Source of the DNA: Sphingobacterium cavernae | GTDB taxonomy: Bacteria; Bacteroidota; Bacteroidia; Sphingobacteriales; Sphingobacteriaceae | Length of the DNA stretch: 64,000 nt | Reading direction: 5' to 3' | Assembly (NCBI RefSeq): GCF_008520265.1 | Contig: NZ_VIQM01000054.1 | Location: 1-64,000, forward strand | Shown: positions 26,096 to 34,916 of the stretch, in pieces | Position numbering within the stretch: position 1 is the first letter of the stretch | Layout: each line of letters begins with the position of its first letter | Notes under the pieces: model-generated | Database searches by the model: none | Told to the model about the DNA's origin: nothing | What the model saw: the letters and a program-made list of their open reading frames with translations, nothing else | Program-made: the position numbers and the translations under genes

Positions 26096-26155
26096 AAAAT
26101 GATTGTTAAAGTTTTTTATTAAAACAAGAAAACTACTGGATTGGTTTTTAATTAG

Positions 26156-26587
26156 CTAGATGGAATTGGATGCCAAGTTTTTTTTGGATACATCCACAAG
26201 GAACTTTTTACTTATAAAATTACGTCCTAACAGCATGGGATAGGACATTGTTGAGCGATCACGCAATGATAATTTAATATCATATAATTGATCAAACATT
26301 CTGATTTTAGTCAGAAAAATATGTCTAGTTTCGGTTTGTCCGAAAGAGCTTTTTACAACTCTTTCGCGATGTACCGGAAATGTTATGGTGAGGATTTCAT
26401 CGGTTTCCAGATGCGGTAGTATGTGACAAGTGATGAAATGCTTTTCATTCTTCTCTGTTACTTCGTAATCCTCACAATGTAAAACTGAAGTTTCAGCTCC
26501 TGTATCAATCTTTGCCTCAATATTGTACATTCCCAATTCGGGAAGGTCAATGATTTCAGCACGTCCTATGATGAGCTTCTCCTTCAC
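26156..26587 (-). CDS. RimB-like retropepsin-type protease (Zn_protease family)
   Basis: 143 residues of the family once labelled ATP-dependent zinc protease. The aspartyl-protease motif is AKIDTGAETSVLH, with further family motifs VHRERVVKSSFGQTETRHI and YPMLLGRNFISKKFLVD. In Pseudomonas, RimB acts with RimK to control S6 glutamylation, and the adjacency here supports the same partnership. It starts 4 nt after the purM stop, so the genes are co-transcribed. Confidence 0.88.
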   Translation of the reverse strand: MKEKLIIGRAEIIDLPELGMYNIEAKIDTGAETSVLHCEDYEVTEKNEKHFITCHILPHLETDEILTITFPVHRERVVKSSFGQTETRHIFLTKIRMFDQLYDIKLSLRDRSTMSYPMLLGRNFISKKFLVDVSKKNLASNSI

Positions 26588-26591
26588 AATA

Positions 26592-27770
26592 TTATTCGTA
26601 TATAAATGTACCGTAAGGCGATGAAACTGTAACTTGTTTTTTGTCGCTAGCTTCTACGCGACCTACGATTTGTGCTGGAATCCCGAATGATTCCGAAATC
26701 GCAATAATATCTTGTGCAATTTCTTCCGAAACGTATAATTCCATACGGTGTCCCATATTGAATACTTTGTACATCTCTTGCCAATCCGTATTCGATTCTT
26801 TTTGAATCAATTCAAAAAGAGGAGGAATAGGGAACAAGTTATCTTTAATAACATGAACCTTATCTACAAAGTGAAGCACTTTTGTTTGTGCGCCACCTGA
26901 ACAGTGAACCATACCATCGATCTGTGAACGGTACTTATCCAAAATTTGTTTAATCACAGGCGCGTAAGTACGTGTAGGTGATAACACCAATTTACCTGCA
27001 GTAACTTCTTCGCCAGTTTCTGTTGTAATTTTATCTGTCAACGCTTTACCACCAGCAAATACTAAATCGTAAGGAACTGCTGGGTCAAAACTTTCAGGAT
27101 ATTTTTCTGCTATATATTTGCTGAATACATCGTGACGAGCCGAAGTCAAACCATTCGAACCCATACCTCCGTTGTATTCTTTTTCGTAAGTAGCTTTACC
27201 ATATGAAGCCAAACCAACGATGACATTACCAGCTTTGATATTGTGATTTGAGATTATTTCTTCACGTTTCATACGACAAGTAACTGTACTGTCTACGATA
27301 ATCGTACGTACCAGATCACCGACATCAGCAGTTTCACCACCAGTGGAGTAAATGCCAACGCCCATTTCACGCAATTCAGCTAATATTTCTTCCGTTCCAT
27401 TAATGATCTCAGCGATAACTTTGCCCGGAATATTGTTTTTGTTACGACCAATTGTTGAAGATAAGATGATATTATCAATAGCCCCCACACACAATAAATC
27501 ATCTAAATTCATGATGATTGCGTCTTGTGCTATACCTTTCCATACAGAGATATCACCCGTTTCTTTCCAGTATACATATGCTAAAGAAGATTTCGTACCA
27601 GCGCCATCTGCGTGCATGATATTGCACCATTGCTCGTCGCCACCTAGTATATCAGGGATGATTTTACAAAAAGCCTGTGGGTATAAACCTTTGTCGATAT
27701 TTTTTATAGCATTGTGTACATCCTCTTTCCCAGCGGATACACCTCTTTGGTTGTATTTTAAGTCTGACAT
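26592..27770 (-). CDS. purM: Phosphoribosylformylglycinamidine cyclo-ligase (AIR synthase)
   Basis: 392 residues, the long Bacteroidota form. It starts MSDLKYNQRGVSAGKEDVHN and contains MHADGAGTKSSLAY, GGETADVGDLV and HCSGGAQTKVLHF. It converts FGAM to AIR in purine synthesis with ATP. It is the first gene of the purM-rimB-rimK run. The well-conserved N-terminus fixes the start, although its promoter box lies only 7 nt upstream. Confidence 0.93.
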   Translation of the reverse strand: MSDLKYNQRGVSAGKEDVHNAIKNIDKGLYPQAFCKIIPDILGGDEQWCNIMHADGAGTKSSLAYVYWKETGDISVWKGIAQDAIIMNLDDLLCVGAIDNIILSSTIGRNKNNIPGKVIAEIINGTEEILAELREMGVGIYSTGGETADVGDLVRTIIVDSTVTCRMKREEIISNHNIKAGNVIVGLASYGKATYEKEYNGGMGSNGLTSARHDVFSKYIAEKYPESFDPAVPYDLVFAGGKALTDKITTETGEEVTAGKLVLSPTRTYAPVIKQILDKYRSQIDGMVHCSGGAQTKVLHFVDKVHVIKDNLFPIPPLFELIQKESNTDWQEMYKVFNMGHRMELYVSEEIAQDIIAISESFGIPAQIVGRVEASDKKQVTVSSPYGTFIYE

Positions 27771-27777
27771 CTTGCCA

Positions 27778-27785
27778 CAAAGATA
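27778..27785 (-). promoter_or_regulatory. -7 promoter box (TATCTTTG) for purM
   Basis: An exact TAnnTTTG on the minus strand with 7 nt between its G and the purM ATG, which predicts a leaderless or 1-3-nt-leader mRNA. Confidence 0.6.
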
Positions 27786-27845
27786 ATCAAAGCTGATTAG
27801 TATAACTAAATTTTTTACAAACTCTACTAAGGGAATTCGGAGGGT

Positions 27846-28340
27846 TTAGGTTTTGATAATTTCCCACTGTAAAAGCAATCTTTCGAGATTAAATTGTGCG
27901 TTGGCGGGACTCGTACTGGGGAAAGTAACATATTGTATATGTTCTAACTTGTCGAAATATTTTTCAAAGAGTTTTTGTGCTTTTTGACCGTTAAAAATTA
28001 CGGTAGTAATACTGGGATGTTCAGCTAAAAGTTGGTCGATGGCATTTGGAATAACTTCTGTAATTGCTGTATCCATACTGCCAGGGCGAATAGCAGAAGC
28101 ACAGACATCCCAAAGTGCGATTTGTTGTTGATGAAGTAAGGCTATCTTTTCGGAATAATCAGTAGTAAATTCTCGCTCAAAATGTGAAAATAAAACCTTC
28201 CAAAATCTATTTTGTGGATGGGCGTAATATTGGTCTTTTGCTATCGATAAATCTCCGGGTAAAGAACCTAAGATTAAAATTCTTGGTTGAGAGGGGATAA
28301 TGGGAGCAAAGGATTGTTTGAGCATTTCAATTATTTTCAA
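27846..28340 (-). CDS. Hypoxanthine-DNA glycosylase (uracil-DNA glycosylase superfamily)
   Basis: 164 residues. It opens with SQPRILILGSLPGDLSIAK and YYAHPQNRFWKVL, the catalytic-site region of DNA-deoxyinosine glycosylases, and ends with a VTFPSTSPANA loop. It removes deaminated adenine from DNA. A lipoprotein gene ends 1 nt upstream, so it is probably second in a two-gene unit. Confidence 0.88.
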   Translation of the reverse strand: MKIIEMLKQSFAPIIPSQPRILILGSLPGDLSIAKDQYYAHPQNRFWKVLFSHFEREFTTDYSEKIALLHQQQIALWDVCASAIRPGSMDTAITEVIPNAIDQLLAEHPSITTVIFNGQKAQKLFEKYFDKLEHIQYVTFPSTSPANAQFNLERLLLQWEIIKT

Positions 28341-28341
28341 T

Positions 28342-28965
28342 TTAGATTTTATTCATCTTTATATGTAATAAACCAATGAAAAACTCTTTTGAATAACGAA
28401 CAGTATCCTGATAAGAACTTTCTACATTTCTATTTAATGCTTTAAAGTCAAATCCTACTTTTTCGCTGGAAAATTGTTGAATAGTATAACCATAGGGTTT
28501 GAATATAGAGTTTATTTCATCCTTGAAGTTAGTGTAAAGTAGTATTTGATTTATTGTTGGATTTGGAGGTAATTCATTATTATCATTCTTATCAAAATAA
28601 TGCTCCACTTCTTTGCGATTAAATTCTAATTCATATTGTGACATGATTCCATCAGAAAATATGAGATTAAAAGATAATGAGTCGTGGTATGCGTTGAAAT
28701 ATTTAGGTAACATTTCTTTTAATTTTTCTAATGATTCCTTTAGTGTAATTTGATTTTGTCTTCGGATTTTGATATAATTTTTAGATATATCAAAAAGATA
28801 AACACTAGAATCGGTTGAAGGAAGCTTTACATAATGTAATCTTGAATAATCAAGTAAGCTATCCTTGTTTCGAAAATCTTTTTTTTGCTGCGATATATCC
28901 GTGTTATGTGAGTAACCACAGCTTAATAATATCCCTGTTAGAAATAGAAATAAAAAAGGTCTCAT
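28342..28965 (-). CDS. Lipoprotein of unknown function
   Basis: 207 residues from the ATG at 28965, preferred over the ATG 12 nt upstream because it starts a clean lipoprotein signal (MRPFLFLFLTGILLSC, Cys16). The rest is hydrophilic, with alternating charged helices (LKEMLPKYFNAYHDSLSFNL) and an aromatic C-terminus. I recognise no family. It sits directly upstream of the DNA glycosylase gene. Confidence 0.7.
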   Translation of the reverse strand: MRPFLFLFLTGILLSCGYSHNTDISQQKKDFRNKDSLLDYSRLHYVKLPSTDSSVYLFDISKNYIKIRRQNQITLKESLEKLKEMLPKYFNAYHDSLSFNLIFSDGIMSQYELEFNRKEVEHYFDKNDNNELPPNPTINQILLYTNFKDEINSIFKPYGYTIQQFSSEKVGFDFKALNRNVESSYQDTVRYSKEFFIGLLHIKMNKI

Positions 28966-29000
28966 AATGCTAATCATTTGAAACCTAAATATACTTAATT

Positions 29001-29504
29001 TTAACTTAACCCCTGCTTTTCTTCCATTTCAAATACAGAATCAATTTGCCATTTTAGGGGATCTTTTGAAGCTGCTACGGCTAATTTATCACAACGTTCG
29101 TTAAGTGGGTGACCAGCGTGACCTTTTACCCAAACTAATTTCACATCGTGCAATTTGTAGGACTGCATAAGACGCAACCACAAGTCTTTATTTTTCTTCC
29201 CAGCGAAACCTTTTTGCATCCAACCATACACCCATTTTTTATCAATAGCATCGATAAAGTATTTTGAATCGGAATAGATGGTGACTTTTTGTTTTATATT
29301 TTTCAATGCTTCCAAACCCACAATCACCGCCATGAGTTCCATACGGTTATTGGTGGTTTTTCGGTATCCTCCTGAAAATTCTTTTTCGATTAACTTACCT
29401 TGGAAATCAGGATTTGCGCCTGTATAGATTGTACGTAAAATCGTTCCATATCCCCCTGGACCTGGGTTTCCACTTGAAGCACCGTCTGTATATAATTCAA
29501 TCAT
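29001..29504 (-). CDS. rnhA: Ribonuclease HI
   Basis: 167 residues from the ATG at 29502-29504; an in-frame TTG upstream is part of the promoter box. Catalytic residues are Asp7 (YTDGASSGNPG), Glu56 (NNRMELMA) and Asp79 (IYSDSKYF), with the fourth Asp in NERCDKLA. The basic handle and WVKGHAGHPLNE are present. It cleaves RNA in RNA-DNA hybrids. Confidence 0.96.
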   Translation of the reverse strand: MIELYTDGASSGNPGPGGYGTILRTIYTGANPDFQGKLIEKEFSGGYRKTTNNRMELMAVIVGLEALKNIKQKVTIYSDSKYFIDAIDKKWVYGWMQKGFAGKKNKDLWLRLMQSYKLHDVKLVWVKGHAGHPLNERCDKLAVAASKDPLKWQIDSVFEMEEKQGLS

Positions 29505-29510
29505 TGACGA

Positions 29511-29518
29511 CAAAAATA
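29511..29518 (-). promoter_or_regulatory. -7 promoter box (TATTTTTG) for rnhA
   Basis: An exact TAnnTTTG on the minus strand, 6 nt before the ATG at 29504. It rules out the upstream TTG as start and predicts a nearly leaderless mRNA. Confidence 0.65.
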
Positions 29519-29566
29519 CAATTTTGCGAACGGAATAAATGATGAAGTGGATAAAATCCGAGATTG

Positions 29567-30076
29567 TTAGTATGGTATTCCGAATTTTCTTTTTAGTGGT
29601 CTAAAAATCATAGAAGTGAAAACCACTATTAGTAACCCAATAATACAGCCCACAGCAACAGAACCAAATCTATAAATCGGTGCCTCTACCATGGATGATT
29701 CATGCGGTTGTACCATAATAATGAGTAGGGCAACCAAGGCTACACGAGCCATATTCATTACATTAAATAAACGACAGATTACTATTGTAATGAATATACC
29801 AAGAAGTATAGAATAAACCGATGGTTCGAAAAGCAATAACAATCCCATAGCTACTGCTGAACCAATGAAATTGGATTTGAATCGTTCAATGGAAAGTTTG
29901 CGTGTATCTTTCTCTTCGGGAGAGATAACTAAGATAATCGATAATAAAGTCCAGAAAAGCTCGAAATCGGGAAACTCAATATACAATTGATATCCAATCA
30001 TAAAACCTATACAACATCTGATTATGTAGATAAGTAAAGGGGAGGAAACAATTCTTTTTAACAGTTTGTCAAACAT
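29567..30076 (-). CDS. FUSC-like membrane protein
   Basis: 169 residues with four or five hydrophobic segments. It resembles the membrane half of FUSC/aromatic acid exporter proteins (FWTLLSIILVISPEEKDTRK, RFGSVAVGCIIGLLI). It lacks the soluble domain and the second membrane half of full-length members, so it is a short form. The substrate is unknown. A promoter box lies 21 nt upstream. Confidence 0.75.
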   Translation of the reverse strand: MFDKLLKRIVSSPLLIYIIRCCIGFMIGYQLYIEFPDFELFWTLLSIILVISPEEKDTRKLSIERFKSNFIGSAVAMGLLLLFEPSVYSILLGIFITIVICRLFNVMNMARVALVALLIIMVQPHESSMVEAPIYRFGSVAVGCIIGLLIVVFTSMIFRPLKRKFGIPY

Positions 30077-30097
30077 TCAAGGTTTGGATTTGTACTG

Positions 30098-30105
30098 CAA
30101 AATTA
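30098..30105 (-). promoter_or_regulatory. -7 promoter box (TAATTTTG) for the FUSC-like gene
   Basis: An exact TAnnTTTG on the minus strand, 21 nt before the ATG. Confidence 0.55.
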
Positions 30106-30180
30106 CGGATTGTATAATATTTAATACAATCTAATTTGAGTTTTAGTTTCTTGATTTTAAAGTTTTGTAGTGAATTTATG

Positions 30181-30188
30181 TAGATTTG
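30181..30188 (+). promoter_or_regulatory. -7 promoter box (TAGATTTG) for the EEP-family gene
   Basis: An exact TAnnTTTG 28 nt before the ATG at 30217. Confidence 0.55.
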
Positions 30189-30216
30189 AAATACTAATAT
30201 ATCCTATCAATTCATC

Positions 30217-31011
30217 ATGCGTATTCAATTGCTACTTCTATTCGGAACAATAGTATTGTCATCTTATAATTTGTTAAATTCTAGTAAGAAAGTAGAAGTC
30301 AAAAAATTAGTTACTCTTACTTACAATATCCATCACGGTGTCCCGGAGAATTCGAAGGAAGTGAATTTGAATAATATAGCTGCAGTAATACGAAAGAGTG
30401 GTGCTGACCTCGTCGCCCTGCAAGAAGTGGATGTAAATGTGCCAAGATCAGGGAATGTCGATCAAGCTAAAGAATTGGCTAAATTGCTTGATATGCATTA
30501 TTATTTTTCCAAATCTATTGATTTTAGTGGAGGAGAGTATGGAGTTGCTATTCTGAGTAAATATCCGTTGACAAATACCCGTAATGAATTACTACCCATG
30601 CCAACTTCTGGTGAGCAACGCAGTGTGGCTATTGCAACGGTGAATTTGCCAGGCGATGTTTCTGTTGAATTTGCTTCGACGCATTTGGACTTAAATGTAC
30701 CTAACAGAACGGTACAAGTAGAACGATTGACTACTATTAGCAAAAGTTTAAACAAATCCTTTTTGATTGGAGGAGACTATAATGCTATTCCAACATCGGT
30801 TGAAATACAAAAGTTGCAAGAAGAATTCAATTTATCATGTGTGAGTTCTTGTCCATTATCGTTTCCTGTTCGAAATCCTAATAGGGCTATTGATTTTGTG
30901 GCTTTTAATAAAACAGCAGCTACTGTTCTAAGTTTGGTTGCGTCATACGCTATGACAGGGGAATATGCCTCAGATCATCTACCCGTTGTAGCAGTATTTG
31001 ACTATAATTAA
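30217..31011 (+). CDS. Exported endonuclease/exonuclease/phosphatase family hydrolase
   Basis: 264 residues. An N-terminal signal (about 1-20) is followed by the EEP fold: LTYNIHHG, LQEVDVNVPRSG (metal-binding Glu), STHLDLN, GGDYNA, and YASDHLPVVA with the catalytic His. Family members cleave phosphodiesters in nucleic acids, lipids or sugars, and the substrate cannot be told. Export suggests extracellular phosphate or nucleic acid scavenging. Confidence 0.88.
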   Translation: MRIQLLLLFGTIVLSSYNLLNSSKKVEVKKLVTLTYNIHHGVPENSKEVNLNNIAAVIRKSGADLVALQEVDVNVPRSGNVDQAKELAKLLDMHYYFSKSIDFSGGEYGVAILSKYPLTNTRNELLPMPTSGEQRSVAIATVNLPGDVSVEFASTHLDLNVPNRTVQVERLTTISKSLNKSFLIGGDYNAIPTSVEIQKLQEEFNLSCVSSCPLSFPVRNPNRAIDFVAFNKTAATVLSLVASYAMTGEYASDHLPVVAVFDYN

Positions 31012-31057
31012 AACGAAGAATCCCTTAACATCTAAAGTTAAGGGATTCTTCGTTTTA
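31012..31057. terminator. Bidirectional terminator
   Basis: An 18-bp perfect stem (AACGAAGAATCCCTTAAC and its complement) with a 7-nt loop and A and T runs, between convergent genes. Confidence 0.9.
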
Positions 31058-31699
31058 TTCTTTACTACTGATAGTTGCTTTTCCCTCTTTCCCAGGAGAA
31101 CCAGAATAAATCTGACCTTGAGGTACTCCACGAAGTCCAGGAGCAGAACGACTAATTTGGTCGTAAATATTCCTTAAGTCGGTAGATGGCGTCACGCGTA
31201 ATCCACCAGGAGTTACATCAGTGTGAATATATTTTTTTCCTTTTTTGTCTGCTGATTGTGGTGTGATTCCCTTAGGGTCATAAACTAAATTAATATTTCC
31301 AGCGTCACCATTTGGATCTGTTTTTGTGCCATTCATGGCGTCTTGTCCTCGTGCAACTATGTACAATGAACCGAGTTTTTGGAAATTAAAATCCAAATCA
31401 AAATTAGACGCATTATTTTTACCAGCCATACCACTGATAAATGCTCTGTCTCCGATCTCTGCATGCCCCACAACGATTTTAACTTCTTTTTTGCCAAAAA
31501 ATTGTATTGAGGAACGGTCTTTCATCACCAAAGTATCAATAAATAATGTCGTAGATGAGTCTCTATCCCTATCAGCAAAAACTTTCTTTTCTTTTTTATC
31601 CAAAACTAATTTGGATATTCGTTTTTCATTTGCTTGTGCGTTAACATTATTTCCCAATAATAGGGTAAGAATAAATGTTAGTAATGCTGTCCATTTCAT
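31055..31699 (-). CDS. Exported protein of unknown function
   Basis: 214 residues with a signal peptide (MKWTALLTFILTLLLGNNVNAQ). The mature part alternates beta-like segments (TLFIDTLVMKDRSSIQFFG, VKIVVGHAEIGDRAFISG) and ends in a Gly/Pro-rich region (PGLRGVPQGQIYSGSPGKEG). The middle hints at a short beta-solenoid, but I recognise no family. It starts 18 nt after the lpxB stop, so it is probably co-transcribed with it. Confidence 0.75.
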   Translation of the reverse strand: MKWTALLTFILTLLLGNNVNAQANEKRISKLVLDKKEKKVFADRDRDSSTTLFIDTLVMKDRSSIQFFGKKEVKIVVGHAEIGDRAFISGMAGKNNASNFDLDFNFQKLGSLYIVARGQDAMNGTKTDPNGDAGNINLVYDPKGITPQSADKKGKKYIHTDVTPGGLRVTPSTDLRNIYDQISRSAPGLRGVPQGQIYSGSPGKEGKATISSKE

Positions 31700-31717
31700 A
31701 AAAACTCCTTTTTTGCG

Positions 31718-32827
31718 TTAAGTCAAATATTCTACAATGAGTTTAGCTGTACGAGCAGAGGCTCCCGGATCACCTAATTTCGTCGCTAATACATCGTAAT
31801 TTTCTAAGATACTGGCGCGATGTTCGGACTTCATCAAGATTTTACCAATCTCATCTTTGATGTCCGAAGTTGTGCATTCTTCCTGTATCAATTCAATAAC
31901 AGACAGGTAATTATTGATAAGGTTTACTAAGGAAATGAATTTAACTTTTATTAACTTTCGAGCTATCCATACAGAAATCGGGTTTGCTTTATAGACTACT
32001 ACCTGTGGTACACGTAATATTCCGGTTTCTAAGGTTGCTGTTCCACTCGTTACTACTGCTGCATCTGCATTCTTTAATAAATCATAAGTTTGATCAAATA
32101 CAATAGGTATTCCTAAGTCTCCAATGTATTGTTGGTAATAGGATTTCTCAAAGTTGGGAGCTCCAGCAATTACTAATTGATGTTTGGGAAAAGAGAACGA
32201 AAGTTCAACCATTTCAGGTAATATCTCATCAATCTCCATCTTGCGACTACCCGGAAGCAGTGCAATAATGGGGGCGTCTGACAGATTATTATCTTTTCGG
32301 AAATTAGGATTAAATTCATAAGCAGAAATAGCATCAAGCAACGGATTACCTACATAATCCACTTTCATTCCAAATCGCTTGTAGAAATCTATTTCAAAAG
32401 GAAGAATACAGAACATGTGGTCGACCACTTTTTTGATTTTGTGCACACGCCCTTGATTCCACGCCCAGATTTTTGGTGAGATATAGTAACATACTTTAAT
32501 ACCATGCTTCTTCGCGAATGAAGCAATTTTCATGTTGAATCCGGGGAAATCAATTAATATTACTGTATCAGGTTTATAATCCAGGATATCTTCTTTTACA
32601 GCTTTGAGATTTTTTGAAATAGTTTTCAAATTTTTCAGAACCTCCACAAATCCCATAAAGGCCATTTGAGAAGTATGGATTAATGGTATTTGATCTGTCG
32701 CTTCTTGCATTTGATTGCCACCAACAATTTTGAAATCAGCTTGTGGATCTTCTGTTTTTAAAGCTTTAATCAAATTTGCGCCATGCAAATCCCCCGATGT
32801 TTCTCCAGCTATAATGTAATATTTCAT
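31718..32827 (-). CDS. lpxB: Lipid-A-disaccharide synthase
   Basis: 369 residues of glycosyltransferase family 19. It starts MKYYIIAGETSGDLHGA and includes DFPGFNMKIA, YYISPKIWAWNQGRV, LLPGSRKMEI and TSGTATLETG. It joins UDP-diacylglucosamine and lipid X at the inner membrane. Its presence confirms a Gram-negative envelope with lipid A. TATCTTTA upstream is one base from a -7 box. Confidence 0.96.
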   Translation of the reverse strand: MKYYIIAGETSGDLHGANLIKALKTEDPQADFKIVGGNQMQEATDQIPLIHTSQMAFMGFVEVLKNLKTISKNLKAVKEDILDYKPDTVILIDFPGFNMKIASFAKKHGIKVCYYISPKIWAWNQGRVHKIKKVVDHMFCILPFEIDFYKRFGMKVDYVGNPLLDAISAYEFNPNFRKDNNLSDAPIIALLPGSRKMEIDEILPEMVELSFSFPKHQLVIAGAPNFEKSYYQQYIGDLGIPIVFDQTYDLLKNADAAVVTSGTATLETGILRVPQVVVYKANPISVWIARKLIKVKFISLVNLINNYLSVIELIQEECTTSDIKDEIGKILMKSEHRASILENYDVLATKLGDPGASARTAKLIVEYLT

Positions 32828-32929
32828 GTAATTTTTCTTTTGAATCCTTAAAGATAAGTATTCTTTTAGGATGGATGCAGATTTGAGCTGGATTCCATAA
32901 GTCCTACTAAGAAAAATTACATTAAATCA

Positions 32930-32964
32930 AAAAAGGTCATTATTTTGTTAATAATGACCTTTTT
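32930..32964. terminator. Terminator downstream of the porin gene
   Basis: AAAAAGGTCATTAT and ATAATGACCTTTTT arms with a short loop. It is symmetric, so it can act on both strands. Confidence 0.85.
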
Positions 32965-32981
32965 AATGTGTTTTATTTCGA

Positions 32982-34196
32982 TTAAATACCTAATTCGATT
33001 TGGAATATGCCACCCCAACCATTCTTCTTGTGGTTGTTGTCGAAGATTCCATCTTTCACGGTATATGTACTATTCAGTTGAAATTTTAAACGGTGTGCTT
33101 TCATATATTTTGTTAAACCTAACTCAAATACTTCAGTTTGATCTTCAAAAGTTGAAATTTGTTGATGCGGTTTCAAGTACGTGTAGCGAGCTGCTACTTC
33201 GTAACCTTTATTCAACAGGTAAGAAGTCTGTTGGTTAACACCCCAACCTTTATAGGCGTATGTTTCTTCCGTCGGATCATCCTCCAAAACATTTAATGGA
33301 TTGTCTACATCACGGCGCATATACTCTACTTGATACGCAAATCCTTGGTACTTGAAAATGGCGTCTGCAAAACCTGTTTTCAATGTGAATGGGTTCATTA
33401 CGTATTTTCCCAATTGACCACCTTCGCGGATAGTACGGTCATTGTAGCTGTAACCACCACCGATAGATAATTTTGGCGTTTCTTCACGTTCAATATCACC
33501 TTCCGAATAATCTCCGCCATTTTCGAATTCACCTAACGGTAAAAACTCCACACGCCCTGTGTATGCTAAACCATCATCAGTAGAAAGAGCTGGTCTACCT
33601 TCACCTGTAGAAATCGCCGCTTTCGCGTTGAATGGCATATTGCCAATCTTATTACTTAAGTGAAATGTTAACCCAAAATCTCGGTCTATTGCAAAATTTC
33701 CATTTACCAACGAACGGTCAGTAAATTGCAATTGACCTGAAGAGTTTACACGCTGACGGTTTCCAGGAAGTTTATTTTGTCCAAATGAAATATAAAAATC
33801 ATCCGAAAAATTGTAGAATATTACCGCATCACGTACAATATTTGCGATACCAGTATCATCAAAGTCTTGGTCTCCGCGTGTGAAAGCTAACTGTACGGAA
33901 TAGGAAATTTTAGGTGTGTAAATATAACCATCCATACGCATACGCAGACGACGAATACGGGCGTCAAACTTGCCATTATCTTTACCATCCATTACATTGC
34001 TAAATCCTAAACGATTTTGCATACGAAAACGAAAGTTGGTGTAGAACAAGGAATCCGGAGAAGTGTATTGTATGCCTTTGAAATTTAAAATCGTAGCACG
34101 GTCATCTCTTTCTTGAGCTGATACTTGGGTTGTGCTTGAAATTGCTATAGCTGTAGCCGCAGCAAAGAAATAAGATAGCTTTTTAAAAGTTGTCAT
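32982..34196 (-). CDS. OprP/OprO-family outer membrane porin
   Basis: 404 residues with a signal peptide (ending STTQVSAQ) and a beta-barrel pattern: FRFRMQNRLGF, DARIRRLRMRMDGYIYTPKISYSVQLAFTRGD-type strands, a FGQNKLPGNRQR loop and a C-terminal strand ending FQIELGI. This is the phosphate-selective porin O/P family of Bacteroidota. A long leader of about 70 nt follows its promoter. Confidence 0.9.
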   Translation of the reverse strand: MTTFKKLSYFFAAATAIAISSTTQVSAQERDDRATILNFKGIQYTSPDSLFYTNFRFRMQNRLGFSNVMDGKDNGKFDARIRRLRMRMDGYIYTPKISYSVQLAFTRGDQDFDDTGIANIVRDAVIFYNFSDDFYISFGQNKLPGNRQRVNSSGQLQFTDRSLVNGNFAIDRDFGLTFHLSNKIGNMPFNAKAAISTGEGRPALSTDDGLAYTGRVEFLPLGEFENGGDYSEGDIEREETPKLSIGGGYSYNDRTIREGGQLGKYVMNPFTLKTGFADAIFKYQGFAYQVEYMRRDVDNPLNVLEDDPTEETYAYKGWGVNQQTSYLLNKGYEVAARYTYLKPHQQISTFEDQTEVFELGLTKYMKAHRLKFQLNSTYTVKDGIFDNNHKKNGWGGIFQIELGI

Positions 34197-34273
34197 TTCC
34201 TTAGTTAAGTTTATTAGTATACTTATATGTTAACTAATATCTATTGAAGTAGTTTGCTAACATTAAATTAACA

Positions 34274-34281
34274 CAAATATA
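34274..34281 (-). promoter_or_regulatory. -7 promoter box (TATATTTG) for the porin gene
   Basis: An exact TAnnTTTG on the minus strand, 77 nt before the ATG. Confidence 0.5.
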
Positions 34282-34392
34282 GACTTACAATCGGGAAAAA
34301 AGTAAGGAATCGCCTTAATCTAACGGAATGATAATATTTACTTAACATTAGTTTAACCTCGAATAGGTGTTCAACTAACGAATGGTAATACT

Positions 34393-34620
34393 TTAATTTA
34401 CCTCTTTTTCGGCTTCTCGGGCATCGATTTGATGTTGTTTGTAGTTCTCAATAGCATTTTTACTTGCTTTTTGTGAAACATACAGAGCAACAATAGCAAT
34501 AACTGTAACCACACTTACACCCCAAGCATATTTACGCTTATCTTGTTTTACTAACCAATACATCACAAAAATATAAGGGATAGCGAATATAATGTAAAAG
34601 ATAATACTTGGACCTACCAT
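34393..34620 (-). CDS. Small two-helix membrane protein
   Basis: 75 residues: helix 1 at about 5-22 (IIFYIIFAIPYIFVMYWLV), a basic KQDKRKYAW turn, helix 2 at about 32-48, then a charged tail. I recognise no family. It stands alone between the porin promoter and the arginine leader. Confidence 0.65.
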   Translation of the reverse strand: MVGPSIIFYIIFAIPYIFVMYWLVKQDKRKYAWGVSVVTVIAIVALYVSQKASKNAIENYKQHQIDAREAEKEVN

Positions 34621-34872
34621 GATTTTATTGTTAAAATATTACATCGCAAAATTAGAGTATTTTAAAGGATAAACAAAATTTAGAATATTCTAGGGTATCT
34701 AGCGGAAGTTGATATTTTTTAATTAAAATTTTAGTTAAATGGAAATCAAGATATTTTAAACATTTCAACGATTTATATGTCTTATTATTAGTTTGATTAT
34801 TATACTATTTAAGCAATTGATTTTTTTGAAAAAAAACTACAATTCCATTGCATAAACAAAAAAATAATTTAA

Positions 34873-34880
34873 TACTTTTG
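34873..34880 (+). promoter_or_regulatory. -7 promoter box (TACTTTTG) of the arginine operon leader
   Basis: An exact TAnnTTTG with TTG at 34848-34850, 22 nt upstream, as a possible -33 element. Transcription should start near 34886, so the leader before the first acetyltransferase gene is about 280 nt. Confidence 0.65.
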
Positions 34881-34916
34881 CGCAGTCAGATTTTAAGAAA
34901 GAAAACATTTTATACA

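Noticed and set aside
34848-34916. Longer version of the arginine leader frame starting at 34848
   Set aside because: It begins upstream of the promoter box at 34873-34880, so that part would not be transcribed from it.
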